Below, one piece after another: positions 55,000 to 64,000 of a stretch of 64,000 nt of DNA. A program made the translations under genes and the position numbers. Numbering within the stretch: the stretch's first letter is position 1; each line of letters begins with the position of its first letter. The stretch covers positions 21,101,934 through 21,165,933 of the forward strand of contig OX621252.1 in the NCBI GenBank assembly GCA_951640165.1. The letters run 5' to 3'. A model generated the notes under the pieces. It did no database searches. It was not told where the DNA came from and was given only the letters and a program-made list of their open reading frames with translations. The stretch comes from Pseudoips prasinana (Eukaryota; Arthropoda; Insecta; Lepidoptera; Nolidae).

Positions 55000-55205
55000 C
55001 GCAAGGTGCTATTTTCATTCAGTCTTTCTGGACGATGCAGTGATGGTCCGATCGGGGAGACACCAAGACAGACTGCTTTAGCGGTCCATCCTGGGTGTTT
55101 TTTAGCCAGTATAATTCTGATACACATTTTTGCCCGACCTGGGCGTTAAATCCAGGACCACATATTCACCGGTTGAAGACACCACCGGTAGAATTAACAC
55201 GGCAG
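55000..55205 (-). mobile_element. SINE family S5
   Basis: The minus strand shows CTACCGGTGGTGTCTTCAAC, TGGTCCTGGATTTAACGCCC and a body matching other S5 copies in part. Confidence 0.55.
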
Positions 55206-55305
55206 TCTATTCGGTGTAGCAGTGAAAGCCTTCCAGTAAAACAGTAGTATTTATCTTTACAATTGCTATACATTATATACAGGGTGGTCGAGGAGTTGAC
55301 GTTCA

Positions 55306-55665
55306 AACGCAAAATTTAGATACTTTATGATGAGGAGTATCGGAATCACCCCCATGTATGTTCTAAAATATATTTTTTTTTGATACTTTGAAAATTTATG
55401 AGTCCTGAGCTCAAACCCAAATTTTAAATTTCGAATAAATTCTAAGTCAGTTCTGCAATGATTAGATAAACCATACTTTTTAGGGTGTTAGGTCAAACTA
55501 TGCTAATTAGTTATCACAAAATACTGAACCAGAAATGTTAAACAGAACGAAATTTACGAAAAAAAATCAATATAAAAATTATATATCGAAAACTTCGCAA
55601 AATCGTAGAACATACATGGAGGTGATTCGGATACTCCTCATCATAAAGTATCTAAATTTTGCGTT
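55306..55665. mobile_element. MITE with about 60-bp terminal inverted repeats
   Basis: Left end AACGCAAAATTTAGATACTT TATGATGAGGAG is inverted at 55600-55665 (CTCCTCATCATAAAGTATCT AAATTTTGCGTT). The core is AT-rich with no ORF of note. The right end abuts the Helitron sequence that follows, sharing GCGTT. Confidence 0.85.
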
Positions 55666-56220
55666 AAATTTTATAAATTATCACAGCTCCTCCCCCGTAG
55701 GTAATAGCGTGATAATATGTAGCCTATATGTTGACCCGACCTCTTAGTAATATTCATGCAAAATTTTAAGTAAATCCATGCAGTACTTTTTGAGATTAGC
55801 CCGGACATACATACAGACAAAAATTCTAATAACTATATTATAATAAAATCGTAGCAAAGTCAAAACTGTAAATTGAATATTTACAGTTTTGACTTTGCTA
55901 CGATTTTATTATATTATAATAAAATCGTAGCAAAGCCAAAACTGTAAATTGAATATTTTTTTAAAAGGATACTTGGGGAGTGATCTACAATTGATATCGA
56001 AGCCAATAATATAGTTATTAGAATTTTTGTCTGTATGTATGTCCGGGCTAATCTCAAAAAGTACTGCATGGATTTACTTAAAATTTTGCATGAATATTAC
56101 TAAGAGGTCGGGTCAACATATAGGCTACATATTATCACGCTATTACCTACGGGGGAGGAGCTGTGATAATTTATAAAATTTAACGCGGGGCAACAAAGTA
56201 AAACCGCGGGGCACAGCTAG
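55661..56220. mobile_element. Two Helitron copies head to head (inverted repeat)
   Basis: 55661-55860 (minus) and about 55905-56220 (plus) are the same short-Helitron family as 45118. They face away from a shared centre holding further inverted TACAGTTTTGACTTTGCTAC / GTAGCAAAGTCAAAACTGTA segments. The arms share private variants (GAGATTAGCC, TAATAACTATA), so one was copied from the other. The plus copy ends CTAG at 56220, with an insertion inside its 3' hairpin (56191-56200). Confidence 0.8.
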
Positions 56221-56237
56221 TATACTACTACAACTAG

Positions 56238-56291
56238 ACTGCACAAGTGGCGCAGTGGCTAAGACAGACTCGCCACTTCGTGTTATAAATA
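56238..56291 (+). mobile_element. SINE family S1, left part, split by the mariner
   Basis: GACTGCACAAGTGGCGCAGT GGCTAAGACAG ... CTTCGTGT matches the start of 33220-33420. The SINE body resumes after the mariner at 57582 with CATGAGTTTGGATGTACTTT. The B-box block is missing, so a deletion accompanied or preceded the insertion. Confidence 0.8.
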
Positions 56292-57579
56292 TTAGGTCTT
56301 TACCTATGAAATTGCCGTTCTGCAGTACTGGCCATTTCAAATCAAAATAATTTTTGTTTGGCTAAGAATTCTAATTTCAAATTAATTTTATTTTAAAAAC
56401 ATGGATTCTTTTTTCCAAAAGTAGTCATTTCTTTATTGATTAGTGTTACATTTTCATCGCATTTTAATCTTTTTCGTCATCATGGATACGTTAAAAATTC
56501 GAGTAATTATGGAATATGAGTACCGTCGTGGCAGCAACGCGGCACAAGCGGCACGCAACATCAACGACGTTTACGGAGCTAACACTACAAACCAACGCAC
56601 CACCTGTTATTGGTTTGCTCGCTTCCGTTCTGGAAATTTCGACCTGAAAAATGAACCTCGCGGTCGTCCGAAGACTTTGGTCGACAATGACGAATTAAAG
56701 GCGGTTGTGGAAGCTGATGATACACAATCTACGGCTGAATTAGCAGCAGCTTTCGACGTTAGCGTCAAAACAATATTGGTCCATTTGCGTCAAATTGGCA
56801 AGGTAAAAAAGCTTGACAAATGGGTGCCCCACGAACTCAATGATCGCCAGCGCGAAGTACGCGTCGAGACGTGCCTTGCACTGCTCAACAGACACACAAA
56901 TGAAGGAATTTTGAACCGCATTGTTACCTGCGATGAAAAATGGATTCTGTTTGATAACCGCAAGCGCTCAGCAAGTTGGTTGGATCCTGGTTCAGCACCT
57001 AAACAATGCCCTAAACGAAAACTTACCCCTAGAAAAGTGATGGTCACTGTTTGGTGGTCTAGCGCCGGTGTGATTCATCACAGCTTCTTACCAAACGGGG
57101 TGAGCATTACTGCAGATGTGTACTGTGAAGAACTGAGCACAATGATGGAGAAGCTGGCGCATCTCCAACCAGCATTGGTCAATCGCTCGTCTCCGCTGCT
57201 CCTGCACGACAACGCGCGACCTCATACTGCACAGCAGACGGTCTCCAAGTTGCAAGAACTGGGGTTGGAAGCTCTCCGTCATCCGCCCTACTCACCAGAC
57301 CTTGCGCCTACAGACTACTACTTTTTCCAGAATTTGGATAACTTCTTGGCGGGAAAAAAATTCAATACCCGAGAGGCAGTACAAAATGCCTTTGAAGAAT
57401 TTGTTGCCTCCCGTCCAGCTGATTTCTTTAAGAAGGGCATCAATAAACTGCCACTGCGATGGCAAAGATGCATTGATTGCATGGGTGATTACTTCGATTA
57501 ATACAAATAAAAAAATTCATGAAAAAAGTTCGTTTAAATTTTTTCATACAAAACGGCAATTTCATAGGTAAAGACCTAT
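56292..57579 (+). mobile_element. Full-length mariner element, 1288 bp
   Basis: TA target duplications at 56290-56291 and 57580-57581. The 27 bp TAGGTCTTTACCTATGAAAT TGCCGTT at the left is repeated exactly in inverse at the right end (57552-57578). One intact transposase ORF lies between. Size, ends and ORF fit a mariner of the cecropia subfamily (the Hsmar1 group). Confidence 0.95.
56482..57501 (+). CDS. Mariner transposase, intact (DD34D)
   Basis: A 339-residue ORF, close to the 340-350 usual for mariner transposases. An upstream in-frame ATG at 56443 would add 13 residues, but the start at 56482 (MDTLKIRVIM) matches the family N-terminus. Residues 1-110 form the paired helix-turn-helix DNA-binding region (AARNINDVYG, ELAAAFDVS). 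The linker WVPHEL is at 114-119. The catalytic triad is complete: D151 in TCDEKW, D243 in LHDNARPH and D278 in PTDYY, with 34 residues between the last two. The wording (QIGKVKKLDKWVPHEL, VMVTVWWSSAGVIHHSFL, DNARPHTAQ) places it near Hsmar1/SETMAR. The enzyme would cut and paste the element at TA sites in the nucleus. No stop or frameshift is seen, so it may be active or only recently silent. Confidence 0.95.
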   Translation: MDTLKIRVIMEYEYRRGSNAAQAARNINDVYGANTTNQRTTCYWFARFRSGNFDLKNEPRGRPKTLVDNDELKAVVEADDTQSTAELAAAFDVSVKTILVHLRQIGKVKKLDKWVPHELNDRQREVRVETCLALLNRHTNEGILNRIVTCDEKWILFDNRKRSASWLDPGSAPKQCPKRKLTPRKVMVTVWWSSAGVIHHSFLPNGVSITADVYCEELSTMMEKLAHLQPALVNRSSPLLLHDNARPHTAQQTVSKLQELGLEALRHPPYSPDLAPTDYYFFQNLDNFLAGKKFNTREAVQNAFEEFVASRPADFFKKGINKLPLRWQRCIDCMGDYFD

Positions 57580-57581
57580 TA

Positions 57582-57690
57582 CATGAGTTTGGATGTACTT
57601 TCTGATTGTCAATTATATCTTTACAAAATACCTCGCGACATAGGGTTTAATTAGGGTTTCATTATAGTGAGGGCGTTGTCTTTAAAAATG
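57582..57690 (+). mobile_element. SINE family S1, right part
   Basis: GTTTGGATGTACTTTCTGAT, ACAAAATACCTCGCGACATA and a tail with GAGGGCGTTGTCTTTAAAAA continue the S1 SINE cut by the mariner. Confidence 0.75.
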
Positions 57691-57692
57691 AA

Positions 57693-58390
57693 TATATATA
57701 ATACTAACCCAGCCGAGAACAAAAATGCATTGATTAAAAAAAAGACAACAACCCCTCTACAAAACTAACTTCATGTATTGAAAAGGACCTAAAAACATGG
57801 AACTTATTGACACATATTACATTCTGGCGCCAATCAACTATTTGCTGGTAACACAAATAGTTGACCTGACTGAGTTTAGGCAATCTAATTTTTCAATCAG
57901 AAGTGCCGAGGTAGCAGTAGATGTGGACAAAGTGAATCAGTGTAGGTATCTCCTTAACTTCTATTTGTTTATATTCTATGTTAGGAATCGCATGTTCCTT
58001 AATACGATTTCTGCAACATGCGAGCATGAAATAAACGTAAATTTTCATCTAAATTATTCACCTTCTGGTTTAATACCTGAGAACATAATTTTAAGACATT
58101 TTATTGCAATGCTTGCTAAATTCCACTATGTTTTACGAGTGAATACCTTCTAGAATCAGATTGCTAAATTTATATAATGATTTAAAACATAACTTTCAAA
58201 ATTTCAACTCGTTTTGTGGATACGAATGGTTTGGAATTGATGGGTTTTCCGGTAAAACGTTGGGTTATGACTTCAGCCGATTACAACTCTACGGTGTACG
58301 AACTAGGTCTCTATGGTTTGAAAGATACACTGGATCACAAACAAAATGCCTCCAAAAATCATATACAGCAAAACAAAAATTTATTAAAAG
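57693..58390. other. Unassigned, with a 118-codon ORF
   Basis: The plus-strand ORF 57797-58153 has no motif I recognise. Its first part overlaps a possible S1 scrap (AACACAAATAGTTG). I see no codon-use or signal evidence that it is a gene. Confidence 0.3.
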
Positions 58391-58394
58391 TATT

Positions 58395-58462
58395 ATCATC
58401 ATGTCAGCCCAAAGACAACGTCCAGTGCTGGGCAAAGGCCTCTCCAAAGTTCTCCACAATGT
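58395..58462 (-). mobile_element. RTE-like LINE 3' end, very short
   Basis: ATTATCATCATGTCAGCCCA, ACGTCCAGTGCTGGGCAAAG and CTCCAAAGTTCTCCACAAT; the remainder is absent. Confidence 0.75.
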
Positions 58463-58497
58463 AAGTGAATACATAATTTATTTATTTATTTATTTGG

Positions 58498-58692
58498 ACA
58501 ACCAGTAGTTGTTACATTGTTGTCCATTTTGTGGACATGCCATTATAGCCACTCTTCTTTCCTTGGCAGAGGGGCTGCAGCCCGTTCCCTGGTAGATATT
58601 CACTGGGGAAGACTTGACGCTCTCCACAAGACTTATCTTAATGGGGTAGAGATATTCGTCGCTGTCAACCACACAGCGGACCAATGATCTAC
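58498..58692 (-). mobile_element. Repeat family G, diverged
   Basis: CCATTATAGCCACTCTTCTT, then CCGTTCCCTGGTAGATATTC and a CTTAATGGGGTAGAGATATT block follow the family G order. Confidence 0.5.
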
Positions 58693-59008
58693 GTAGGGCA
58701 ACTTAAAGCCGTTGGATGTGAGAGCGCAATACGCAATTCAGAATCAAATGCAAATTAAATATTATTTTAGGATTACCTTCATTTTCCGAACCCTTTCAAT
58801 GAATTTTAATCATAGAAATTTAAATAGGGTTCATTTTCCTATTAATATAACTATTTTAAACTATTGTAACTTTAATAAATGAATCAGGTACGCATTAATC
58901 GGTGAATTCGTTCCGGCTCGGACCTACCAACAGACAAATAGATTATACACATTATAAGATCTTCTCGGTGCTCGATGGCTCAAATCCCGGGTCGGCTCAA
59001 ATAAAATC

Positions 59009-59243
59009 TTAAGTTTGAAGGCTTGTTATGCCCTCCTGGAAAAATTTCAGCCATGACCGCCAGTGTGTTCAGGTACAGCACCGATGGTTTTACGTTATTT
59101 TTGAAGGACGGGGGTGTACCAGACTACACCAGTGTTCCAGACTGTAGCTGATGTAAAAAAATGTAATCAGAAAAACCTCAAATCGCATTGGGGTTTTTCC
59201 GATTAGATTTGACCAGGAGGGCATAACAAGCCTGCAAACTTAA
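59009..59243. mobile_element. MITE with 31-bp terminal inverted repeats
   Basis: TTAAGTTTGAAGGCTTGTTA TGCCCTCCTGG is inverted at 59213-59243 with few differences. A second palindrome (AGAAAAACCTCAA / TTGGGGTTTTTC) lies inside at 59168-59202. Confidence 0.8.
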
Positions 59244-59244
59244 A

Positions 59245-60058
59245 ACCTTTATTTTCGTGTCGGTGGTTAATAAATCGAATCATCTTTCCGCTTGAATTAA
59301 TTAAATAATAATGTTCACATTTTAAAATACTTTTCATTCAGTTTAAAAATGATTTACAGTCAGTGGATAATTACATGAACACCGAATGAAATAATTAATC
59401 CTTTAAATCGCCTTTCAGCGAATTGTTAATTATTCATATACCTACGGAACCTTTTATACTCGTTTTACAGTGTGTGGGAGGTAATAAAGACTAAGAGCTC
59501 GTGCGAAAAAAATACCTCCATAGAAACACAAATGAATATTACAAGTGATTTCACGTTATATAGAAATAAGATTTTGGATTGTTTGTTTTAAATAAAACAA
59601 GTTTAAGTATATTCAATACTTAGATAACAATTTCGGAATAATCCCATGTAACTTTGGTTCGAATCGGTTTTTATTACAATGGTAAAGTCGGTTGTATGCT
59701 TTTTTAAATATATATTTGTATTTTATTGTTTCTGTATTTCGTATCAAATGTATTCTTCATATTCATAAGTTATAATTAAACAGGAACTGTTCATTATGAA
59801 TTTCCAAGTTACATTCTATCCAAGCGTCAAGTTTCTAATAGAATTAATCAATGTAATCTAAATAAATGCATATTATATGAACTGAAATTATAATGAGACA
59901 GGTTTTTTATCTCAATCCTGTCAAGCCTGTCATAATAATTTTAAAACATGAGTGGACGGTAATCCACTCACATTTTAAATTTTTTAAAGTAATATGTAAC
60001 TTGTGTTGTTCAATTTAAAGCCACATGATAGCCGCACGTGTAGCACAGAGGTTAATTA
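59245..60058. other. No recognised feature
   Basis: AT-rich DNA, no repeat or gene recognised. Confidence 0.5.
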
Positions 60059-60060
60059 TA

Positions 60061-60193
60061 TACAGACGCCAGCACATCCAGCTACCCCAATCTGTCAAAT
60101 TTCTTTTATCGATTTTCAACTTTATCACAAAAGGATCACTTTCAATTGAGGAAAATTGACAGATTGGGGTAGCATGATGTGCTAGCGTCTGTA
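60061..60193. mobile_element. Palindromic MITE, family M2
   Basis: 133 bp, TACAGACGCCAGCACATCCA to ATGATGTGCTAGCGTCTGTA. A short deletion in the core relative to the 139-bp copies. Confidence 0.9.
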
Positions 60194-60194
60194 C

Positions 60195-60925
60195 CTCGCT
60201 AATATGTTTGCACTCTGAGGTTTCATATTCGGGAATCACGGGGTAACTATTTTATTATTGTAGTTGTTGTAAGTTTGGTTATGTTTTGTATATAATTATG
60301 TACTTCATGTAATGTCTCTGATATACTTCCCTAGTGCCAACATAGCCTTAAAAAAGCTATAAGCACTTTGCGTCGCAACATTTAAATCGAACAGTAATAA
60401 AAATACATACTACCATTTAGGCACTCCTGTCTTTTATAATACACAAGTAGGTAGTCGTCTATGAGGCTAGTTCTATCATACTGTCTCTCGGTCTATACAG
60501 AATGTTCTAAAAATAAGGTGTCTCGACCTCTTTAGTTGGATGAGTTGGTCAGACAGTTGGAGTGGTCTGCCGTTCAATGTTAGGCAAACTTATATAAGCT
60601 AACTTAGTTGTTAAGTGTTGCCCGTATTGTTACACTTCAAGTTTAGACTAATTGTAGCTCAAATAACTTCTGTTAGACCGTTTCCTTATATTAGTTATTG
60701 AAAAAAAAAATACTTTCAAAATCTTTTTAAGATAGTCTAAAGTTATTTAGCTATTATTTTTACATCAAGTGCTATTATAATAAAAATTGAAGACACCGAG
60801 TAGTTGGCCAGCGCAGAAGGTTCACAACCAGTAGCTTAATTTAAACGACAAATACCTGAGGGCACCCTTACGGGGTACTTTATGATGTATTTTATGATTT
60901 TCAATAAAGAGAAGAAGAAGAAGAA
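60195..60925. other. Mostly unassigned; retroelement tail at its right end
   Basis: 60845-60927 on the plus strand (CACCCTTACGGGGTACTTTA, TTTTCAATAAAG then AGAAGAAGAAGAAG) looks like a 3' UTR with a polyadenylation signal and a GAA-repeat tail. It meets the minus-strand LINE tail at about 60927. Confidence 0.4.
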
Positions 60926-60927
60926 AT

Positions 60928-62215
60928 ACATTTATTCGACAATAGACATACAAGAAATTTACAAACAGAACTAACTAAATACATATAAAAATCAAACAAT
61001 AACATAGTTTAACACTACGCAATAGGTCCTGTATGTCCTGCCGAAAGGGTCACCATCTCAGCATTTGCTGGGTTACACCCAGCGCTGATCTTCCGTTGGT
61101 ACCCGTGACGATCATGGTATGTTAGTGCAAATTAGTGTGTGGGGGAGTTAATATAAATTAATTAATAAAAGTTATAATAAATAAATATAATAAGGTAGGT
61201 ACTTAAATTATATTATATTATTGGGGTCTCATTCATGCCACTCATTTTGCATATTTTGTATTCAGCCTTAATAGATAAATACACAGTCAAAAGCAGATCA
61301 AATTATAGATATGTTACAATTTATTGCTTCAAACTGAATTTCATAATTCAAGAGAAACCGTTTTAATTGTACTCTAAAACTATATATACTTTTAAGATCT
61401 CTGATTGGTGGCGGTATATTGTTCCAAACTTTGGAGGCTGCGTATCTAAAACTGCCGCGGAAAGCAGCAGATCTGTGCGTGGGAATGGCTAATTGCTGCG
61501 CGCAACGTCTGCGCATACGCTGACGGTGATTGTTCACCCACGTGAGCTTTGCATGGAGGTATGATGGGCACTTACTTCCAATTACACAGAAAAGAAGGCA
61601 AGCAAGGTGAAGCTTTCTACGCAGTTTCATTTTGAGCAGGTTGTGTTTATTTAAATAAGGTGTGACGTGGCTCTTAGGTGGAATTTTAAAACAGAATCTG
61701 GCACAAGCGTTTTGTACCCTTTGTAGTAATTTTTGGGTACGAGCTAGAAGCCTGGGGCCAAAAACTGAATCACAATAATTAAGTTTTGCAAGAACAACAG
61801 ACTCTATAAGCTGCATACGTAGTTGTTCACTTAGATATGGACGCATTTTGTACAAAACTTTCAGTCGAAAGAAGCAATTTTGTACGCAGTTCGTTACATG
61901 CTTTTCGAAACGTAGAGATTGGTCCATTAAGAAGCCTAAGTTGCGCGCCTCACGTACACGTTCGATCTCCTTGCCCAGAATATTTACGACAGGAACTTCT
62001 CTAATTATTCGAACCTATTCCAGTTGGTTGTCAGTGCCGAAAATCATATATTTTGTTTTAGCGGGATTTAAAATGAGAGAATTGTCTTGAGACCACTTAG
62101 CAATCCTACCGAGATCCTCATTAATAGTCTTAATGGCATTAGAGAAGTCGTCAGGCCGAAAAGATATATATAATTGTATATCATCCGCATATATGTGCAT
62201 ATTCAGTTTTGAAAA
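60928..62215 (-). pseudogene. CR1/jockey-like LINE, 3' half with one amber codon
   Basis: Minus-strand translation starts near 62212 with KLNMHIYADDIQLYISF, where YADD is the reverse-transcriptase catalytic box. It continues with WSQDNSLILNPAKTKYMIF, an in-frame TAG at 62012-62014, then VRIIREVPVVNIL and EARNLGFLMDQSLRFEKHV. After this come LIESVVLAKLNYCDSVFGPR, LQRVQNACARFCF, LHLACLLFCVIGSKCPSYL and AASKVWNNIPPPIRDLKS near the end. The stop is at 61298. The reverse-transcriptase fingers and palm before YADD and all of the endonuclease are lost by 5' truncation. The 3' UTR (60928-61297) contains ACCCAGCAAATGCTGAGATG-type wording on the minus strand and ends in CTT repeats. One stop codon in an otherwise open frame suggests moderate age. 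Confidence 0.85.
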
Positions 62216-62219
62216 TGCA

Positions 62220-63060
62220 TAAAATGTTCAAAATAGGAGAAACTCGAAGTCATTTCATATGTTAGTAGTGCATTTTATGTTTAGGAAATAATAAATTGTA
62301 TTAAATTTGTCAGATGGTGTAATACATTGGTAATTGCTAAAATAATATGTATTTTTTTTTCTATTTAACCCTGTTTTTAAATGTATTTTAGTCTGTTCAG
62401 ACTTTTTGACCCGTACCTTAAAGTTCATACAGGCGAGATTGGCGTGATAGGTACGATTGGGTGACGGATATCGGTCCCTTAATTCAAATTATTTTATTAA
62501 GTCCTATTATTATCAGTCCACACGCACAGTCCAGATACTAACGTAATGCAACAATTTTTCACGACATGAAACCGAATCTTCTGTATGTATTATAGCCGAT
62601 TTACATGGATACACTTTGGCCAAGATCTCGTCCTTATTCCGTGAACTATAAAGGCGATTATTGTATAGAAAATGTATCCACTGACGTAAGATCAATTGTA
62701 TTATATTTATTCTGCGGTAGTAATAAACGTTATGTAGAAATTGTAGGTACTTTTTAGGCCTGCTTGATATAGCAGTCTAATTAAGAAAGTATTTCTTTGA
62801 TAGCGTTATATGTTATGTAACTAATTAGTACTTACCTAAATAATAAAAGGTTCTACTTACATCAAAGGATGCTATTACCTCTACACATTTATCGCAATGA
62901 ACCTGTAGAAATCTTTATTCTTTGTATAGTAAAGTAACTCATTATATGAGCAGTGCTAAATAAGTGGCTGGAGAACCTAAGGGGCCTCTTGTGGCTGGAC
63001 CTTTTACTAAAGACTTTAACATAATATTCGGTCTTTATATTTTTTCAATGATTTTGAGGT
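62220..63060. other. No recognised feature
   Basis: AT-rich DNA with short ORFs and no family motif. Confidence 0.5.
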
Positions 63061-63061
63061 C

Positions 63062-63160
63062 GATGCTTGCACAGTTCAACAATTTGCGTGGCCCATAAGT
63101 AGTTGTTCTGAGTCTGGATGTGCTATGCGTCCAGTCCAGTCCGTCAATTATATAAATAAA
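63062..63160 (+). mobile_element. SINE family S1, body fragment
   Basis: CAACAATTTGCGTGGCCCAT, GTAGTTGTTCTGAGTCTGGA TGTGC then CAGTCCGTCAATTATATAA; the head is absent. Confidence 0.55.
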
Positions 63161-63162
63161 TA

Positions 63163-63650
63163 TCTTGGGACAACTAATATTGTCATCTGATCCCAAACTA
63201 GGCAGAGCCTGTAATTTGGCAACCAGACATCTGATAGATAAACATACTTCATCATCACCATAACAGCAGTAAAAAGTCCACTGCTTGACAAAAGCCTCTC
63301 CCAAGGATCACCTTGGGGGAGGCTTCGTATGCTACAATCACTACTCTGGGTTGACTGTCGCAGTATGATAGAGATAGTATTGAGAAAGAAGCTCCTACCC
63401 GTCCTCTGTTACATATTCCCTCGGGTCGATTTCTACGCCCCCCACGGGATGAGATGAGGTGATGATATTCTGACATTCGCCGCCGTTACCACACAGCATG
63501 ATACACATAGTTATATATTTCTAAGTACATACATATTATATATAAATTACACCCAGACACAGAACAAAAAAATCGTGCTCATAATACAAAGTTTGTCGTA
63601 GGTGGGGATCAAACCACTATACCAACAGTCAAGCGGACTCAGTTTTGCGG
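63163..63650 (-). mobile_element. SINE family S4 interrupted by a family G element
   Basis: 63163-63247 is the S4 3' part on the minus strand (TCTTGGGACAACTAATATTG, ATCCCAAACTAGGCAGAGCC). 63500-63650 is the rest (ATAGTTATATATTTCTAAGT, ACACCCAGACACAGAACAAA, head remnants). Between them lies the family G copy at 63248-63500. Confidence 0.75.
63248..63500 (-). mobile_element. Repeat family G, longest copy
   Basis: TCATCATCACCATAACAGCA, GTCCACTGCTTGACAAAAGC, GACTGTCGCAGTATGATAGA, CCCGTCCTCTGTTACATATT and CGCCGCCGTTACCACACAGC. The starting ATC-type run and the phrase resembling TCCACTGCTGGACAAAG suggest a relative of the RTE-like LINE. No ORF is readable. Confidence 0.7.
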
Positions 63651-63689
63651 ACTCTTTTCAACGGCAACGCACTCTGGCAACGCACCCGC

Positions 63690-63775
63690 GACTCCATGGT
63701 GTTGCGAGTGTCCATGGGCGGCGGTGATCACTTACCATCAGGTGACCCATTTTATAGTTTGTCGCTCGCTTATAT
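63690..63775 (+). mobile_element. LINE 3' UTR scrap
   Basis: TGGTGTTGCGAGTGTCCATG GGCGGCGGTGATCACTTACC ATCAGGTGACCC is a wording common at the 3' end of lepidopteran LINEs of the jockey/CR1 type (compare the CTTACCATCAGCTGA block at 35260). Recognised from family knowledge. Confidence 0.55.
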
Positions 63776-63832
63776 ATAAAAATATTGGTGTTGTCTTCTA
63801 CAGGAGGCATCGCAAAACTTTATTTGTTCACT

Positions 63833-63965
63833 AGGACTCGCAACTTTGTTTATTATAGTTCATACTATACGAGTTACTATCATCTCATATAACTCGTATA
63901 GTTCGTATTATATGAGTTATATTAGATAACAATAACAATGTCACAAAGTTAAAGTTGCGAGACCT
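63833..63965. repeat. Inverted repeat at the right edge
   Basis: CTCGCAACTTT (63837-63847) is inverted at 63951-63961, and inside are ATACGAGTTA / TAACTCGTAT arms with further AACTCGTATAGTTCGTAT repeats. A MITE-like palindrome of about 130 bp. Confidence 0.6.
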
Positions 63966-64000
63966 AAGGAACAGATAAAAGTTTCTCTCATCCATGATCA

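Noticed and set aside
56790..57282. Minus-strand ORFs within the mariner
   Set aside because: They are shadows of the transposase reading frame.
57797..58153. 118-codon ORF downstream of the mariner as a second transposon gene
   Set aside because: It lies outside the mariner terminal repeats, and the translation has no recognised motif.

Overview
The window looks like a repeat-dense piece of an insect nuclear genome, most likely a moth or butterfly (Lepidoptera). The DNA is AT-rich with no operon-like coding and no long host open reading frame. It is packed with the kinds of mobile DNA known from lepidopteran genomes: tRNA-headed SINEs, an RTE-like LINE whose copies end in an ATG microsatellite tail, CR1/jockey-like LINE tails, Helitrons with hairpin-CTAG ends, and many palindromic MITEs. 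The order-level call rests on this repeat repertoire, not on a host gene. I recognise no host protein-coding gene, rRNA gene or functional tRNA gene.

Layout. 0-12 kb: scattered SINEs, LINE scraps, small Helitrons at 1.5, 10.2 and 11.0 kb, a retroelement-like ORF remnant at 8.8-9.1 kb, and a diverged duplication (7.3-8.2 kb) of a unit carrying a palindromic MITE. 12-15 kb: a 366-bp inverted-repeat MITE and a satellite-like array with a unit of about 142 bp. 15-28 kb: mostly unassigned AT-rich DNA with isolated SINEs, MITEs and LINE ends. 28.4-33.0 kb: a minus-strand Helitron with scrambled helicase fragments, followed by an 829-bp segment present twice in tandem; the second copy carries the exact Helitron empty site. 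33-41 kb: LINE 3' ends, a 5S-rRNA-derived SINE, and a 366-bp snapback palindrome with a GC-rich loop. 41.0-43.3 kb: the longest LINE copy, RTE-like, with endonuclease plus reverse transcriptase, truncated and disabled. 45-48 kb: a Helitron cut cleanly into a SINE, and a DDE transposase scrap. 48.9 kb: a perfect 44-bp hairpin. 50.3-52.4 kb: a second, plus-strand Helitron with helicase remnants. 52.7-53.2 kb: a PIF/Harbinger deletion derivative with TTA target duplications. 55.3-56.2 kb: a MITE next to head-to-head Helitron ends. 56.3-57.6 kb: a full-length mariner with an intact transposase, nested in a SINE. 60.9-62.2 kb: a CR1/jockey-like LINE 3' half. The right edge holds an interrupted SINE and a further palindrome.

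Taken together this is a transposon graveyard with some young insertions. The mariner is the only element whose protein looks intact. Nesting gives relative ages: SINEs are older than the mariner and the Helitron that interrupt them, and the tandem duplication at 31-33 kb is either older than the Helitron at its left edge or an assembly of two alleles.
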